Of a stretch of DNA of 13,817 nt, positions 1-6,812 are shown in pieces. A program made the translations under genes and the position numbers. The DNA is taken from contig JAGDBY010000073.1 of the NCBI GenBank assembly GCA_017958765.1, positions 1 to 13,817 on the forward strand, given 5' to 3'. Position 1 is the stretch's first letter, and the number at the start of each line of letters is the position of its first letter. The DNA comes from Bacteroidales bacterium (GTDB taxonomy: Bacteria > Bacteroidota > Bacteroidia > Bacteroidales > UBA932). The notes beneath the pieces are model-generated. The model saw only the letters and a list, made by a program, of their open reading frames with translations. It ran no database searches and was not told the DNA's origin.

Positions 1-620
1 AGATCTCAAAGAGCGTTAAATACGGCGTCAAACTTCAGGGAGTGAAGATTCTTGAGGTATCGGCCGACAGGCCTTCCCTGAGACTTGAACTGAGCGACGG
101 AACATTGATAAATACTTCACTCATAGGCGGCTATAATGCCGACAATGTCCTGGCGGCCCTTGCAGTGGGAAGCTATTTCGGGGTGGAGCAGGATAAAGCG
201 GTCAAGGCCGTCGAGGCGTATACTCCTTCCAACAGCAGGTCTCAGCTGGTCAAAACCGCTGAGAATGTCCTGATTGTAGATGCTTACAATGCGAATGTGG
301 CCAGTATGACCGCGTCCCTGAAGAATTTTGCATCTACAGGGTTTGAAAACAAAGTGCTCATTCTCGGGGATATGTATGAGCTGGGTGACTATTCAGAGCA
401 GGCCCACAGAGATATTTTGGCCTTGGCTCACACAATAACTGATGAGATATATCTTGTAGGAAGGGGAGAATTCAAGAAGGTGGCTTCGCCGGATGATAAA
501 GTGTTCGGATCTTCGGCAGATCTAAAGGAATATCTTCTTAAGAATCCTCTGCGGGGAAGAACCGTTCTGATAAAAGGTTCCAACAGCAACAAGTTGGGAA
601 TATTGAAAGAGGCTCTCTAG
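1..620 (+). CDS. murF: UDP-N-acetylmuramoyl-tripeptide--D-alanyl-D-alanine ligase, 3' part
   Basis: This is the C-terminal part of MurF, the cytoplasmic ligase that adds D-Ala-D-Ala to UDP-MurNAc-tripeptide in peptidoglycan synthesis. The frame is open to the left edge (codons start at base 3), so about 205 residues are visible of a family length near 430; the GTG at 42 is an internal codon, not the start. Visible signatures are GGYNADNVLAALA (end of the central ATPase domain), RSQ followed by VDAYNANVASM, and LGDMYELG, all in the order expected of MurF. The usual Pro of the DAYNANP motif is Val here. The C-terminus has KGSNSNKL where many MurF proteins have KGSR. The stop TAG (618-620) overlaps the stop of the convergent glycosyltransferase gene. 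Identity is firm; upstream context is not visible. Confidence 0.92.
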   Translation, partial: ISKSVKYGVKLQGVKILEVSADRPSLRLELSDGTLINTSLIGGYNADNVLAALAVGSYFGVEQDKAVKAVEAYTPSNSRSQLVKTAENVLIVDAYNANVASMTASLKNFASTGFENKVLILGDMYELGDYSEQAHRDILALAHTITDEIYLVGRGEFKKVASPDDKVFGSSADLKEYLLKNPLRGRTVLIKGSNSNKLGILKEAL

Positions 621-1624
621 AAACGGAGCCTGTCGAAAGTCAGTTTTCCTCCTGAAAGGAAGTACTTTAGAATGATGCTGCCTTCGTAGTGGCCTATGTC
701 GTTATTCTCTTCAGTGAAGACTGAAGGCTCCACGTCTTTGCGCATTCTGAAATAATCTCTGTGAGCTTTGCAGACAGCGCCAAAATAGCTAAATTTCCCG
801 GTGACAAGGTATACCAGTGCAGAGCACCAGTCAAGAAACTTTCTGATGGTAATCAGACGCCAGCGCAACTTGGAAGGGAGATTCTTACGGAGCATCAACA
901 GGTTGTTGCGGTAGTTCAGATAGAGCTTCCGCGGAGAATTGTTTGGCAGAGCTCCTCCGCCGAGGTGATATACCTTAGCCGAAGGGACAGCCCATACGTG
1001 AAATCCCATCAATTTAGCTCTCCAGCAGAAATCTATCTCCTCCATATGGGCGAAGAAAGACTCGTCCAGCCCTCCCAGATGGTGATACAGACCGGAGCGG
1101 ACCACCATACAGGCGCCGGAAGCCCAGAATACCTCTTCGGGCTCGTCGTATTGACCGAGGTCTTTCTCTATGTTCTTGAGAATTCTGCCGCGGCAGAAAG
1201 GGTATCCGTAGTGATCTATGAAGCCTCCGGCGGCTCCGGCATACTCGAATCGGTCGCGCTCAGAGTAGGAGAGCATTTTAGGCTGGCAGACCCCTACGTC
1301 GGGATTGTCCTCCATAAAGGAGATCAGTGTGTCGAGCCATCCTTCGGTCACTTCTACATCCGAATTGAGAAGCACGTAATAGTCGGCTTCGACCTGCTGC
1401 AGGGCCCGGTTATAGCCGCCTGTAAAGCCGTAGTTGCGGTCAAACGGGATAATCTGGACCTGCGGATAATTGTCGTGAAGCCACCTTATGGACCCGTCAG
1501 TGGATCCGTTGTCGGCTACGACGATAAAATAGTTGGGGTTTTGTGTAAAATGAAGAACGGAGGGCAAATACTTTTCAAGCATCTGCCTTCCGTTCCAATT
1601 CAATATGACGACGGCTACGTCCAC
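617..1624 (-). CDS. Family 2 glycosyltransferase (rhamnosyltransferase-like)
   Basis: A 335-residue GT2 (GT-A fold) glycosyltransferase, which transfers a sugar from a nucleotide-sugar to a glycan or lipid carrier at the cytoplasmic face of the inner membrane. The N-terminus VAVVILNWNG, the nucleotide-binding DNGSTDGS (D38), YGFTGGYNRA, the NSD triad at 87-89 in place of DxD, and the EEIDFCWR acid block at 195-202 followed by HLGGG (220-224) are all typical of the WbbL-like branch. The last ~90 residues are basic and partly hydrophobic and probably contact the membrane. The start is GTG at 1624, which places the first beta strand at residue 3 as usual; no ATG fits better. It lies 4 bp downstream of the peptide transporter stop and is probably cotranscribed with it. 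The acceptor and donor cannot be read from sequence; an LPS or capsule role is inference. Confidence 0.9.
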   Translation of the reverse strand: MDVAVVILNWNGRQMLEKYLPSVLHFTQNPNYFIVVADNGSTDGSIRWLHDNYPQVQIIPFDRNYGFTGGYNRALQQVEADYYVLLNSDVEVTEGWLDTLISFMEDNPDVGVCQPKMLSYSERDRFEYAGAAGGFIDHYGYPFCRGRILKNIEKDLGQYDEPEEVFWASGACMVVRSGLYHHLGGLDESFFAHMEEIDFCWRAKLMGFHVWAVPSAKVYHLGGGALPNNSPRKLYLNYRNNLLMLRKNLPSKLRWRLITIRKFLDWCSALVYLVTGKFSYFGAVCKAHRDYFRMRKDVEPSVFTEENNDIGHYEGSIILKYFLSGGKLTFDRLRF

Positions 1625-1628
1625 TTAC

Positions 1629-3191
1629 TTATTTGGTAACCTTTTCAAGCCATTTGACCATGCCGAACATCACGAGCATTGAGATCAGACATACGCCGAA
1701 GAACACTGCCCAGCAAATCCATACAGGCCATTTGTTGTACATAAGCGGACCTATCCATAGCAGACCGTTTCCTACTGCGGTAGCGCCCAGCCAGAGACCT
1801 TGGCAGAGACCGAGGAGATTCTTAGGAGCTACTTTAGATACGAATGACAGACCGAGAGGTGAAATAAACAGCTCGGCTACGGTCATAAAGAAGTAGTAAA
1901 CAATCAATACCCACCAGCCGGCTTTAACTGCGCCTGCGCCGAGAGCTTTGAAATCGGTTGCTGAAGGATAACCCTGAGCATTGCAGAATATTGACATAAA
2001 CAGATATGCCAAAGCTGCGATACCCATACCGATGGCAATCTTGCGAGGAGTTGAGATCTCTTTTCCTTTCCTTGCAAGGCCGGTGAATATAGCCATAATG
2101 ATAGGAGTCAGTACGATTACGAAGAACGGATTGACTGCCTGCCAAATCTCAGGAGCTACAGCTGATGTGTCGACGAAGTCTCTGGCGAACAGAGACATAG
2201 AAGTACCGTTCTGGTGGAATGAGAACCAGAAGAAGACTGCTATGCCGAGCACTGCAAACAGTGCATAAAGACGTTGCTTGAGCTCTTTGGCCATAGCTGC
2301 TTTCTCTTCTGCAGTGTATTCGACAGATGTAACGCTGGCCTTCTTGGCAGGGTTAGGAAGTCTGTTCTTAGTGAAGACGAAGATTGCAAGAGAGATGAGC
2401 ATAGCAACAACTGAAGCTATGAATGAGTAGTGGATACCTGTGTTGAATACCTGCAGGTAATCTTGGCAAGCTGCTAGATTGGCTTGCAGATTCTCGGTGA
2501 TAGCCACACCTGCTTCAGCTGCAAATGCCTGCAAGTTACCCATTACTTCAGCGGTAACTGCGCCGGCGTTGTTTATATATTCGTGGCAGAGAGCAGGCAG
2601 ACTGGCATTGTATACAAAGCCGTTCTGACCTAACCACCAGCTGCGGAGAAGAGGCGCAACGAAAGGAGCGATCAATCCGCCGATGTTGATGAATACGTAG
2701 AAGATCTGAAATCCTGAGTCGCGTTTCTCTTTTGCCATACGCAAAGCGTCAGGGCCTTCTTTTGCTGCCTCTGCTTCAAAGTTGTCGTACATCTGACCTA
2801 CGATAGCCTGGAGGTTGCCCTTGAACAGACCGTTACCGAAGGCGATGCAGAACAGAGCAAAGCAAGTGAAAGGAAGAAGCCATCCGATGTTGGTCTGGGT
2901 AGTCATAATCGGCACTGAAAGCATCAGGTAACCTGCCGCCATAACTATCAAACCGGACATGATGGTCCCTTTGTAATTCTGTCTGCGGTCGGCGATGATA
3001 CCACCGACAAGGTTTAGTACGTAAATACCAGCATAAAATACTGAGTAAATGGCAGTTGCTTTCTCATCTGGAAGTCCGAACTTCGAGCATAGGAAAAGAA
3101 CGAGCACGGCGTTCATAATGTAGTAGCCGAAACGTTCTCCCATGTTGCTTAACGCAGCTGCCAGCAATCCTTTGGGATGTCCTTTTAACAT
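1629..3191 (-). CDS. POT/PTR family proton-coupled oligopeptide transporter
   Basis: A 520-residue inner-membrane transporter of the major facilitator superfamily, POT (PTR2) family, which imports di- and tripeptides with protons. Evidence: the N-terminal block NMGERFGYY (16-24), the MFS loop GGIIADRR (63-70), GNGLFKGN (119-126) with the family lysine K124, the PTR signature FYVFINIGG (164-172), and the C-terminal helix block with E440 before LFISPLG. At least twelve hydrophobic segments are visible. The canonical ExxER motif reads NxxER because N16 replaces the first Glu. A polar stretch of about 60 residues (187-248) follows the helix after the PTR signature and is longer than in well-known POTs. 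The ATG at 3189-3191 gives the expected MLKGHPKGL start. It is the first gene of the POT-glycosyltransferase pair and is transcribed divergently from the acyltransferase. Confidence 0.93.
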   Translation of the reverse strand: MLKGHPKGLLAAALSNMGERFGYYIMNAVLVLFLCSKFGLPDEKATAIYSVFYAGIYVLNLVGGIIADRRQNYKGTIMSGLIVMAAGYLMLSVPIMTTQTNIGWLLPFTCFALFCIAFGNGLFKGNLQAIVGQMYDNFEAEAAKEGPDALRMAKEKRDSGFQIFYVFINIGGLIAPFVAPLLRSWWLGQNGFVYNASLPALCHEYINNAGAVTAEVMGNLQAFAAEAGVAITENLQANLAACQDYLQVFNTGIHYSFIASVVAMLISLAIFVFTKNRLPNPAKKASVTSVEYTAEEKAAMAKELKQRLYALFAVLGIAVFFWFSFHQNGTSMSLFARDFVDTSAVAPEIWQAVNPFFVIVLTPIIMAIFTGLARKGKEISTPRKIAIGMGIAALAYLFMSIFCNAQGYPSATDFKALGAGAVKAGWWVLIVYYFFMTVAELFISPLGLSFVSKVAPKNLLGLCQGLWLGATAVGNGLLWIGPLMYNKWPVWICWAVFFGVCLISMLVMFGMVKWLEKVTK

Positions 3192-3238
3192 AAGTGTATT
3201 AATATTGTTTAGGTTATTATAATATGCCTTTAACTTAA

Positions 3239-3246
3239 CAAAGATA
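3239..3246 (-). promoter_or_regulatory. Bacteroidota -7 element for the peptide transporter
   Basis: TATCTTTG on the minus strand matches the TAnnTTTG -7 consensus of Bacteroidota primary sigma factor promoters. Transcription would begin about 40 nt before the transporter ATG at 3191. No clear TTTG -33 box lies at the usual distance. The call rests on consensus match and position only. Confidence 0.55.
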
Positions 3247-3257
3247 ATATTTTTTAG

Positions 3258-3265
3258 TAAATTTG
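3258..3265 (+). promoter_or_regulatory. Bacteroidota -7 element for the acyltransferase operon
   Basis: TAAATTTG matches TAnnTTTG. Its last base lies only 7 nt before the ATG at 3273, so the predicted transcript would start within a few bases of the start codon and be leaderless or nearly so. It sits 11 bp from the opposing -7 element at 3239-3246, so the two promoters overlap. No convincing -33 box was seen. Confidence 0.55.
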
Positions 3266-3272
3266 TAGAGTT

Positions 3273-4184
3273 ATGCGCGTATTAAGAAAGATTTTGGGCT
3301 GGGTGCTCTACGCATTTATGTATCTGCTCTCTTTGCTTCCGCTCAGAGTGCATTATCTCTTTTCAGATTTTATTTGCTGGCTTCTCTACAGTGTTTTCGG
3401 ATACCGGAGAAAGGTTGTTGACACAAACCTTCGCCACGCAGTCAAAGATATTTCAGAGGAAGAATTAAATAAGGTTACAAAAGAATATTACCGTTATATC
3501 TCCGATGTTATATGTGAGAATATCTGGTCGATAGGCAAATCTTCCGAGACTCTGATCAGGAAGGGTTTGATAACAGCCGACAGCGCAGAGGAGCTGGCCA
3601 GAGTATATCAGACCTACGGCAACATAGTAATGCTGATGCCTCACGCAGGTAACTGGGAGTTTATAACTGCCCTGCCGAGAGTAGTATCGGTCCCTGATTT
3701 CGACTATGAGAATCTGGCCGCTGCATACCAGCCTCTCAGCAGTAAGGTGAGCGACTTTATCTTCAAGAAGATGCGCTTTGACAGGATGGAGGGCCGCGGT
3801 CATCTTCTCTCTTCCGAGAAGATTCTCCGCTTCGTTCTCGAACATAAGAACGACAAGAGAGTCTACATCTTCATCTCCGACCAGCATCCGTATAAGAATG
3901 CAGCGGTGGAGACTCTCTTTTTAGGTCTTCCTACACTTTGGGTTAACGGAGGAGAGGCTATAGCACGGAAATTGAAGCTGCCTGTGGTGTACACTTATAT
4001 AGCCAGAGTGTCCCGCGGCAAATATCATATGAGAATTACTCTGCTCAGCGAGCACCCTGAGCAGACTGCTCCGGGCGAGATAATGACGCGGTTCTCCGAG
4101 CTTCTTGAGAAGGATATAAGGAGCAATCTGCACAATTGGCTCTGGAGCCATAAGCGTTGGAAAAACATTGAAAATTTATATTAA
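3273..4184 (+). CDS. Lipid A biosynthesis acyltransferase, LpxL/HtrB-like (LABLAT family)
   Basis: A 303-residue membrane-associated acyltransferase of the LpxL/HtrB family, which adds a secondary acyl chain to lipid A precursors on the cytoplasmic face of the inner membrane. The catalytic HxxxxE motif is H124-A-G-N-W-E129, preceded by a hydrophobic strand, and the downstream blocks SDQHP (202-206) and the FLG...T region before the lysine-rich KLKLP segment are as expected. A single N-terminal hydrophobic helix (about residues 8-25) anchors the protein, and the length matches the family. It heads a likely operon with the DUF4831 gene, whose ATG is 7 nt after this stop, and pepD. Some members of this superfamily acylate ornithine lipids or other substrates, so the exact acceptor is not certain. 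Confidence 0.9.
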   Translation: MRVLRKILGWVLYAFMYLLSLLPLRVHYLFSDFICWLLYSVFGYRRKVVDTNLRHAVKDISEEELNKVTKEYYRYISDVICENIWSIGKSSETLIRKGLITADSAEELARVYQTYGNIVMLMPHAGNWEFITALPRVVSVPDFDYENLAAAYQPLSSKVSDFIFKKMRFDRMEGRGHLLSSEKILRFVLEHKNDKRVYIFISDQHPYKNAAVETLFLGLPTLWVNGGEAIARKLKLPVVYTYIARVSRGKYHMRITLLSEHPEQTAPGEIMTRFSELLEKDIRSNLHNWLWSHKRWKNIENLY

Positions 4185-4191
4185 AAGAGAT

Positions 4192-5256
4192 ATGAAAAAA
4201 GTTCTTATTCTGGCCTTTTCGGCCCTTTTGCTGACTGTTACACATGCCGGTTACGCTCAGAAAGCGGCTCCTGCAGGTGCAGTTATCTATTCTCTTCCGT
4301 CAACTACCATTCACCTCAATGTGGTAGCGGAAAGAGATGATTTCATAGCCGGACCTTATGCTCAGTATGCTCAGAAGTATATGGGAGCCGAAGCTCCTAC
4401 TGAAAATAGAGTTACCTATTCTCTGAAATCGATAAACCTGATGCCTTACGTAGAGGCAGACCCCGCTACGAGATTCGCAATTAACCTGGGCGGAAGGGAT
4501 GTGGCTGCAGCCAACTTCTTGCAGTTCTGCTCTCAGGGACTGATAGTTATGTCGGACAGTTACACCGGTAAGCAGGAAGTATGGCGCTTCCCGTCTATGG
4601 CCAACAACGATCAGTTCGCAGGTAAATCCGTGGAAGGTAATCTGACCAACACCACTACGACGCTTTACCGAAACGTGGCTACGGAAGGCGGGTTCCAGAG
4701 AGTGTCTGTCGCTCAGACTCAGGTAGTTCAGAAATCTCTCGACGCCAAGGCGGCCGAGACAGCCAACGCTATCTTCAACCTGCGCAAGAAGAGAGTTGAG
4801 ATTATCACCGGTGATACAGACGCTACTTTCAGCGGAGAGGCTCTTTCAGCCGCAGTTGCCGAGATCAACAGACTGGAAGAGGAGTATATGACTTTATTCT
4901 ACGGAGTTCACGCTACATCTATTCAGGAGATGAGTTTCGACGTAGTTCCTAAAGCGGGAGCGGAGAAACAGATGATAGTCGCATTCCGTATATCGGATAC
5001 CCAGGGCTTGCTTCCTGCAAACAATGTTGCCGGAAGACCTATCGTTCTGGAACTTACCCCTGACCCTGCAAGCGTCTCTTCAACTACCGGAGCCACTCCG
5101 GGAAGAAGCAACGATGCATCGCTGGTATATTACAGAGTCCCGGCCACTGCGACTGTCAACATTCTCGACGGACAGCAGATTCTTATGCAGGCCAGGGTAC
5201 CGGTATATCAGTCAGGCAATCTGCTTCAGTTCAACCTGAATTCTGTAGTTAAATAG
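4192..5256 (+). CDS. Exported DUF4831 family protein
   Basis: A 354-residue protein of the Bacteroidota-restricted DUF4831 family; its function is unknown. A signal peptide is clear: MKKVLILAFSALLLTV, then cleavage likely after GYA (residue 22), leaving Gln at +1, the common pattern in this phylum. The mature N-terminus has YSLPSTTIHLNV and then AGPYAQYAQKYMG, the family hallmark. The middle part (about 195-245) is rich in Ala, Lys and Glu and looks helical; the remainder looks beta-rich. ATG at 4192 is preferred over an in-frame TTG 24 nt upstream, which would overlap the acyltransferase and push the basic signal-peptide start inward. It lies between the acyltransferase and pepD in one transcription unit, so an envelope role is a reasonable inference and nothing more. 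Confidence 0.85.
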   Translation: MKKVLILAFSALLLTVTHAGYAQKAAPAGAVIYSLPSTTIHLNVVAERDDFIAGPYAQYAQKYMGAEAPTENRVTYSLKSINLMPYVEADPATRFAINLGGRDVAAANFLQFCSQGLIVMSDSYTGKQEVWRFPSMANNDQFAGKSVEGNLTNTTTTLYRNVATEGGFQRVSVAQTQVVQKSLDAKAAETANAIFNLRKKRVEIITGDTDATFSGEALSAAVAEINRLEEEYMTLFYGVHATSIQEMSFDVVPKAGAEKQMIVAFRISDTQGLLPANNVAGRPIVLELTPDPASVSSTTGATPGRSNDASLVYYRVPATATVNILDGQQILMQARVPVYQSGNLLQFNLNSVVK

Positions 5257-5285
5257 GATAATTCAAAATCTAAAAACATATAACA

Positions 5286-6749
5286 ATGACAATCGCTAAA
5301 TTAAATCCCGAGAGAGTGTGGAAGAACTTCTACGCTCTGACACAGGTACCGAGACCTTCTAAAAAAGAGGGAAAAATCATTGCTTTCATGGAGAAATGGG
5401 GCAAAGATCACGGTATCGAGACCTATAAAGATGAGATAGGAAACATCATAATGCGTAAACCTGCCACTGCCGGTATGGAGAATCGCAAAGGCATTCTTCT
5501 GCAGGGCCACCTGGATATGGTGCCTCAGAAGAACAATGACAAAGTGCACAATTTCGAGAAAGACCCTATCGAGACCAAGATCGTCAAGATTGACGGTGAG
5601 GATTGGGTTTGCGCCAACGGCACCACTTTGGGAGCCGACAACGGCCTCGGCGTAGCGATCGCTATGGCTGTTCTTGAGGCAAAAGACCACGTACACGGCC
5701 CTATCGAAGCTCTTTTTACAATCGATGAAGAGACCGGTATGACCGGCGCTTTCGGCCTCAAACCGGGCCTGCTGAAGAGCGACATTCTCATCAATCTGGA
5801 TTCTGAAGCAGAAGGCGAGCTCTATGTCGGATGTGCAGGCGGTCTGGACGGTAACGTAGAGTTGAAATACAAAGAAGAACCTCTTCCAAAAGGTTTCGTA
5901 GCATATCAGATTACTGTAAAAGGTCTGTGCGGAGGACACTCAGGCATGGAGATCAATCTGGGCAGAGGAAATGCCAACAAGATTATGGCCCGTACGCTTC
6001 TCCCTATTCTCAAAGAGCTCAAAGCTAAGCTTGTCTCTATCGAGGGCGGTACATTGAGAAACGCCATCCCGCGTGAGTGCATAGCAGTGATAGCTCTTCC
6101 TAAGGAGAATGTTGCCAAGATGAAAGAGTGCGTCAAGACCACATTCACCGATGTAAAGAACGAAATCGGTTCAGTGGACGGAGGTATCCAGATTCTCGTT
6201 GACGAGACAAAAGCCAAGAATATGATCAAAGGCAACGTAGGCCTCAAGTTCATCAAGGCTCTCTGCTGCTGCCCTAACGGAGTGGAGAGAATGAGCGCCG
6301 ACGTTCCTGATTTGGTAGAGACATCCAACAACCTGGCTGTAGTTAAGTCAGAGAAAGGCCTTCTTACTGTAAGATGCCTTATGAGAAGCTCTGTGGATAC
6401 AGCTAAGTTCGCTCTTTCACAGGATTTCGCAAGCGCTTTCGAGCTTGCCGGTGCAAAGGTTTATTTCACAGGCGCTTACTCAGGATGGAAGCCTAACATG
6501 CAGTCTGCAATTCTCAAAGAGATGAAAGAGATCTACAAGAAGATGTACAAGAAAGAGCCTGCTATTATGGCTATCCACGCCGGACTTGAGTGCGGTGTTC
6601 TCGGTTCTAAATATCCTAATCTGGATATGGTATCCTGCGGTCCTACACTCAGGTCTCCTCACTCACCTGATGAGAGAGCTCACGTAGCGAGCGTAGCAAA
6701 AGTTTGGGACTTCCTTGTTGAGGTTCTAAAGAATGCCCCTAAGAAATAG
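5286..6749 (+). CDS. pepD: Cytosolic beta-alanyl-/aminoacyl-histidine dipeptidase (M20C)
   Basis: A 487-residue M20C dipeptidase (PepD, aminoacyl-histidine dipeptidase), a two-zinc cytosolic enzyme that hydrolyses broad-range dipeptides including Xaa-His. The metal and catalytic residues are visible: H75 and D77 in GHLDM, bridging D118 in LGADNG, catalytic Glu and ligand E148-E149 in IDEETGM, D172 in LDSE, and H459 in SPHSPDE near the C-terminus. The lid or dimerisation domain spans roughly 190-385, beginning with the CGGHSGMEI block. Length matches the family and there is no signal peptide. The leader before the ATG is A-rich without a Shine-Dalgarno sequence. It follows the DUF4831 gene by 29 bp with no promoter seen, so it is likely the last gene of the operon, which stops at the palindrome 9 bp downstream. 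With the nearby peptide transporter it forms a plausible uptake-and-cleavage pair. Confidence 0.95.
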   Translation: MTIAKLNPERVWKNFYALTQVPRPSKKEGKIIAFMEKWGKDHGIETYKDEIGNIIMRKPATAGMENRKGILLQGHLDMVPQKNNDKVHNFEKDPIETKIVKIDGEDWVCANGTTLGADNGLGVAIAMAVLEAKDHVHGPIEALFTIDEETGMTGAFGLKPGLLKSDILINLDSEAEGELYVGCAGGLDGNVELKYKEEPLPKGFVAYQITVKGLCGGHSGMEINLGRGNANKIMARTLLPILKELKAKLVSIEGGTLRNAIPRECIAVIALPKENVAKMKECVKTTFTDVKNEIGSVDGGIQILVDETKAKNMIKGNVGLKFIKALCCCPNGVERMSADVPDLVETSNNLAVVKSEKGLLTVRCLMRSSVDTAKFALSQDFASAFELAGAKVYFTGAYSGWKPNMQSAILKEMKEIYKKMYKKEPAIMAIHAGLECGVLGSKYPNLDMVSCGPTLRSPHSPDERAHVASVAKVWDFLVEVLKNAPKK

Positions 6750-6758
6750 AGGAGCAGC

Positions 6759-6796
6759 AAAAAGAGAGGCCGGCAGCGCTGCCGGCCTCTCTTTTT
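6759..6796. terminator. Bidirectional intrinsic terminator, perfect 38-bp palindrome
   Basis: Two 19-base arms, 6759-6777 and 6778-6796, are exact reverse complements with no spacer: five A, a GC-rich core GAGAGGCCGGCAGC, its complement, then five T. The hairpin therefore has a U tract on whichever strand is transcribed. It lies between the convergent pepD (stop at 6749) and sppA (stop at 6813), so it can end both transcripts. Confidence 0.92.
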
Positions 6797-6812
6797 ATGT
6801 AAAACTGTCCCG

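Noticed and set aside
636..668. Imperfect hairpin at the 3' end of the glycosyltransferase gene
   Set aside because: The arms are short with unequal internal loops and no T tract on either strand; it is not convincing as a terminator.
761..1639. Long plus-strand open frame of 292 codons opposite the glycosyltransferase gene
   Set aside because: It is a shadow of the reverse gene: no recognisable domain, while the minus frame has all the GT2 motifs in order.
5301..5939. Minus-strand open frame of 212 codons inside pepD
   Set aside because: It lies wholly antisense to conserved zinc-ligand motifs of the dipeptidase and has no start context or domain.
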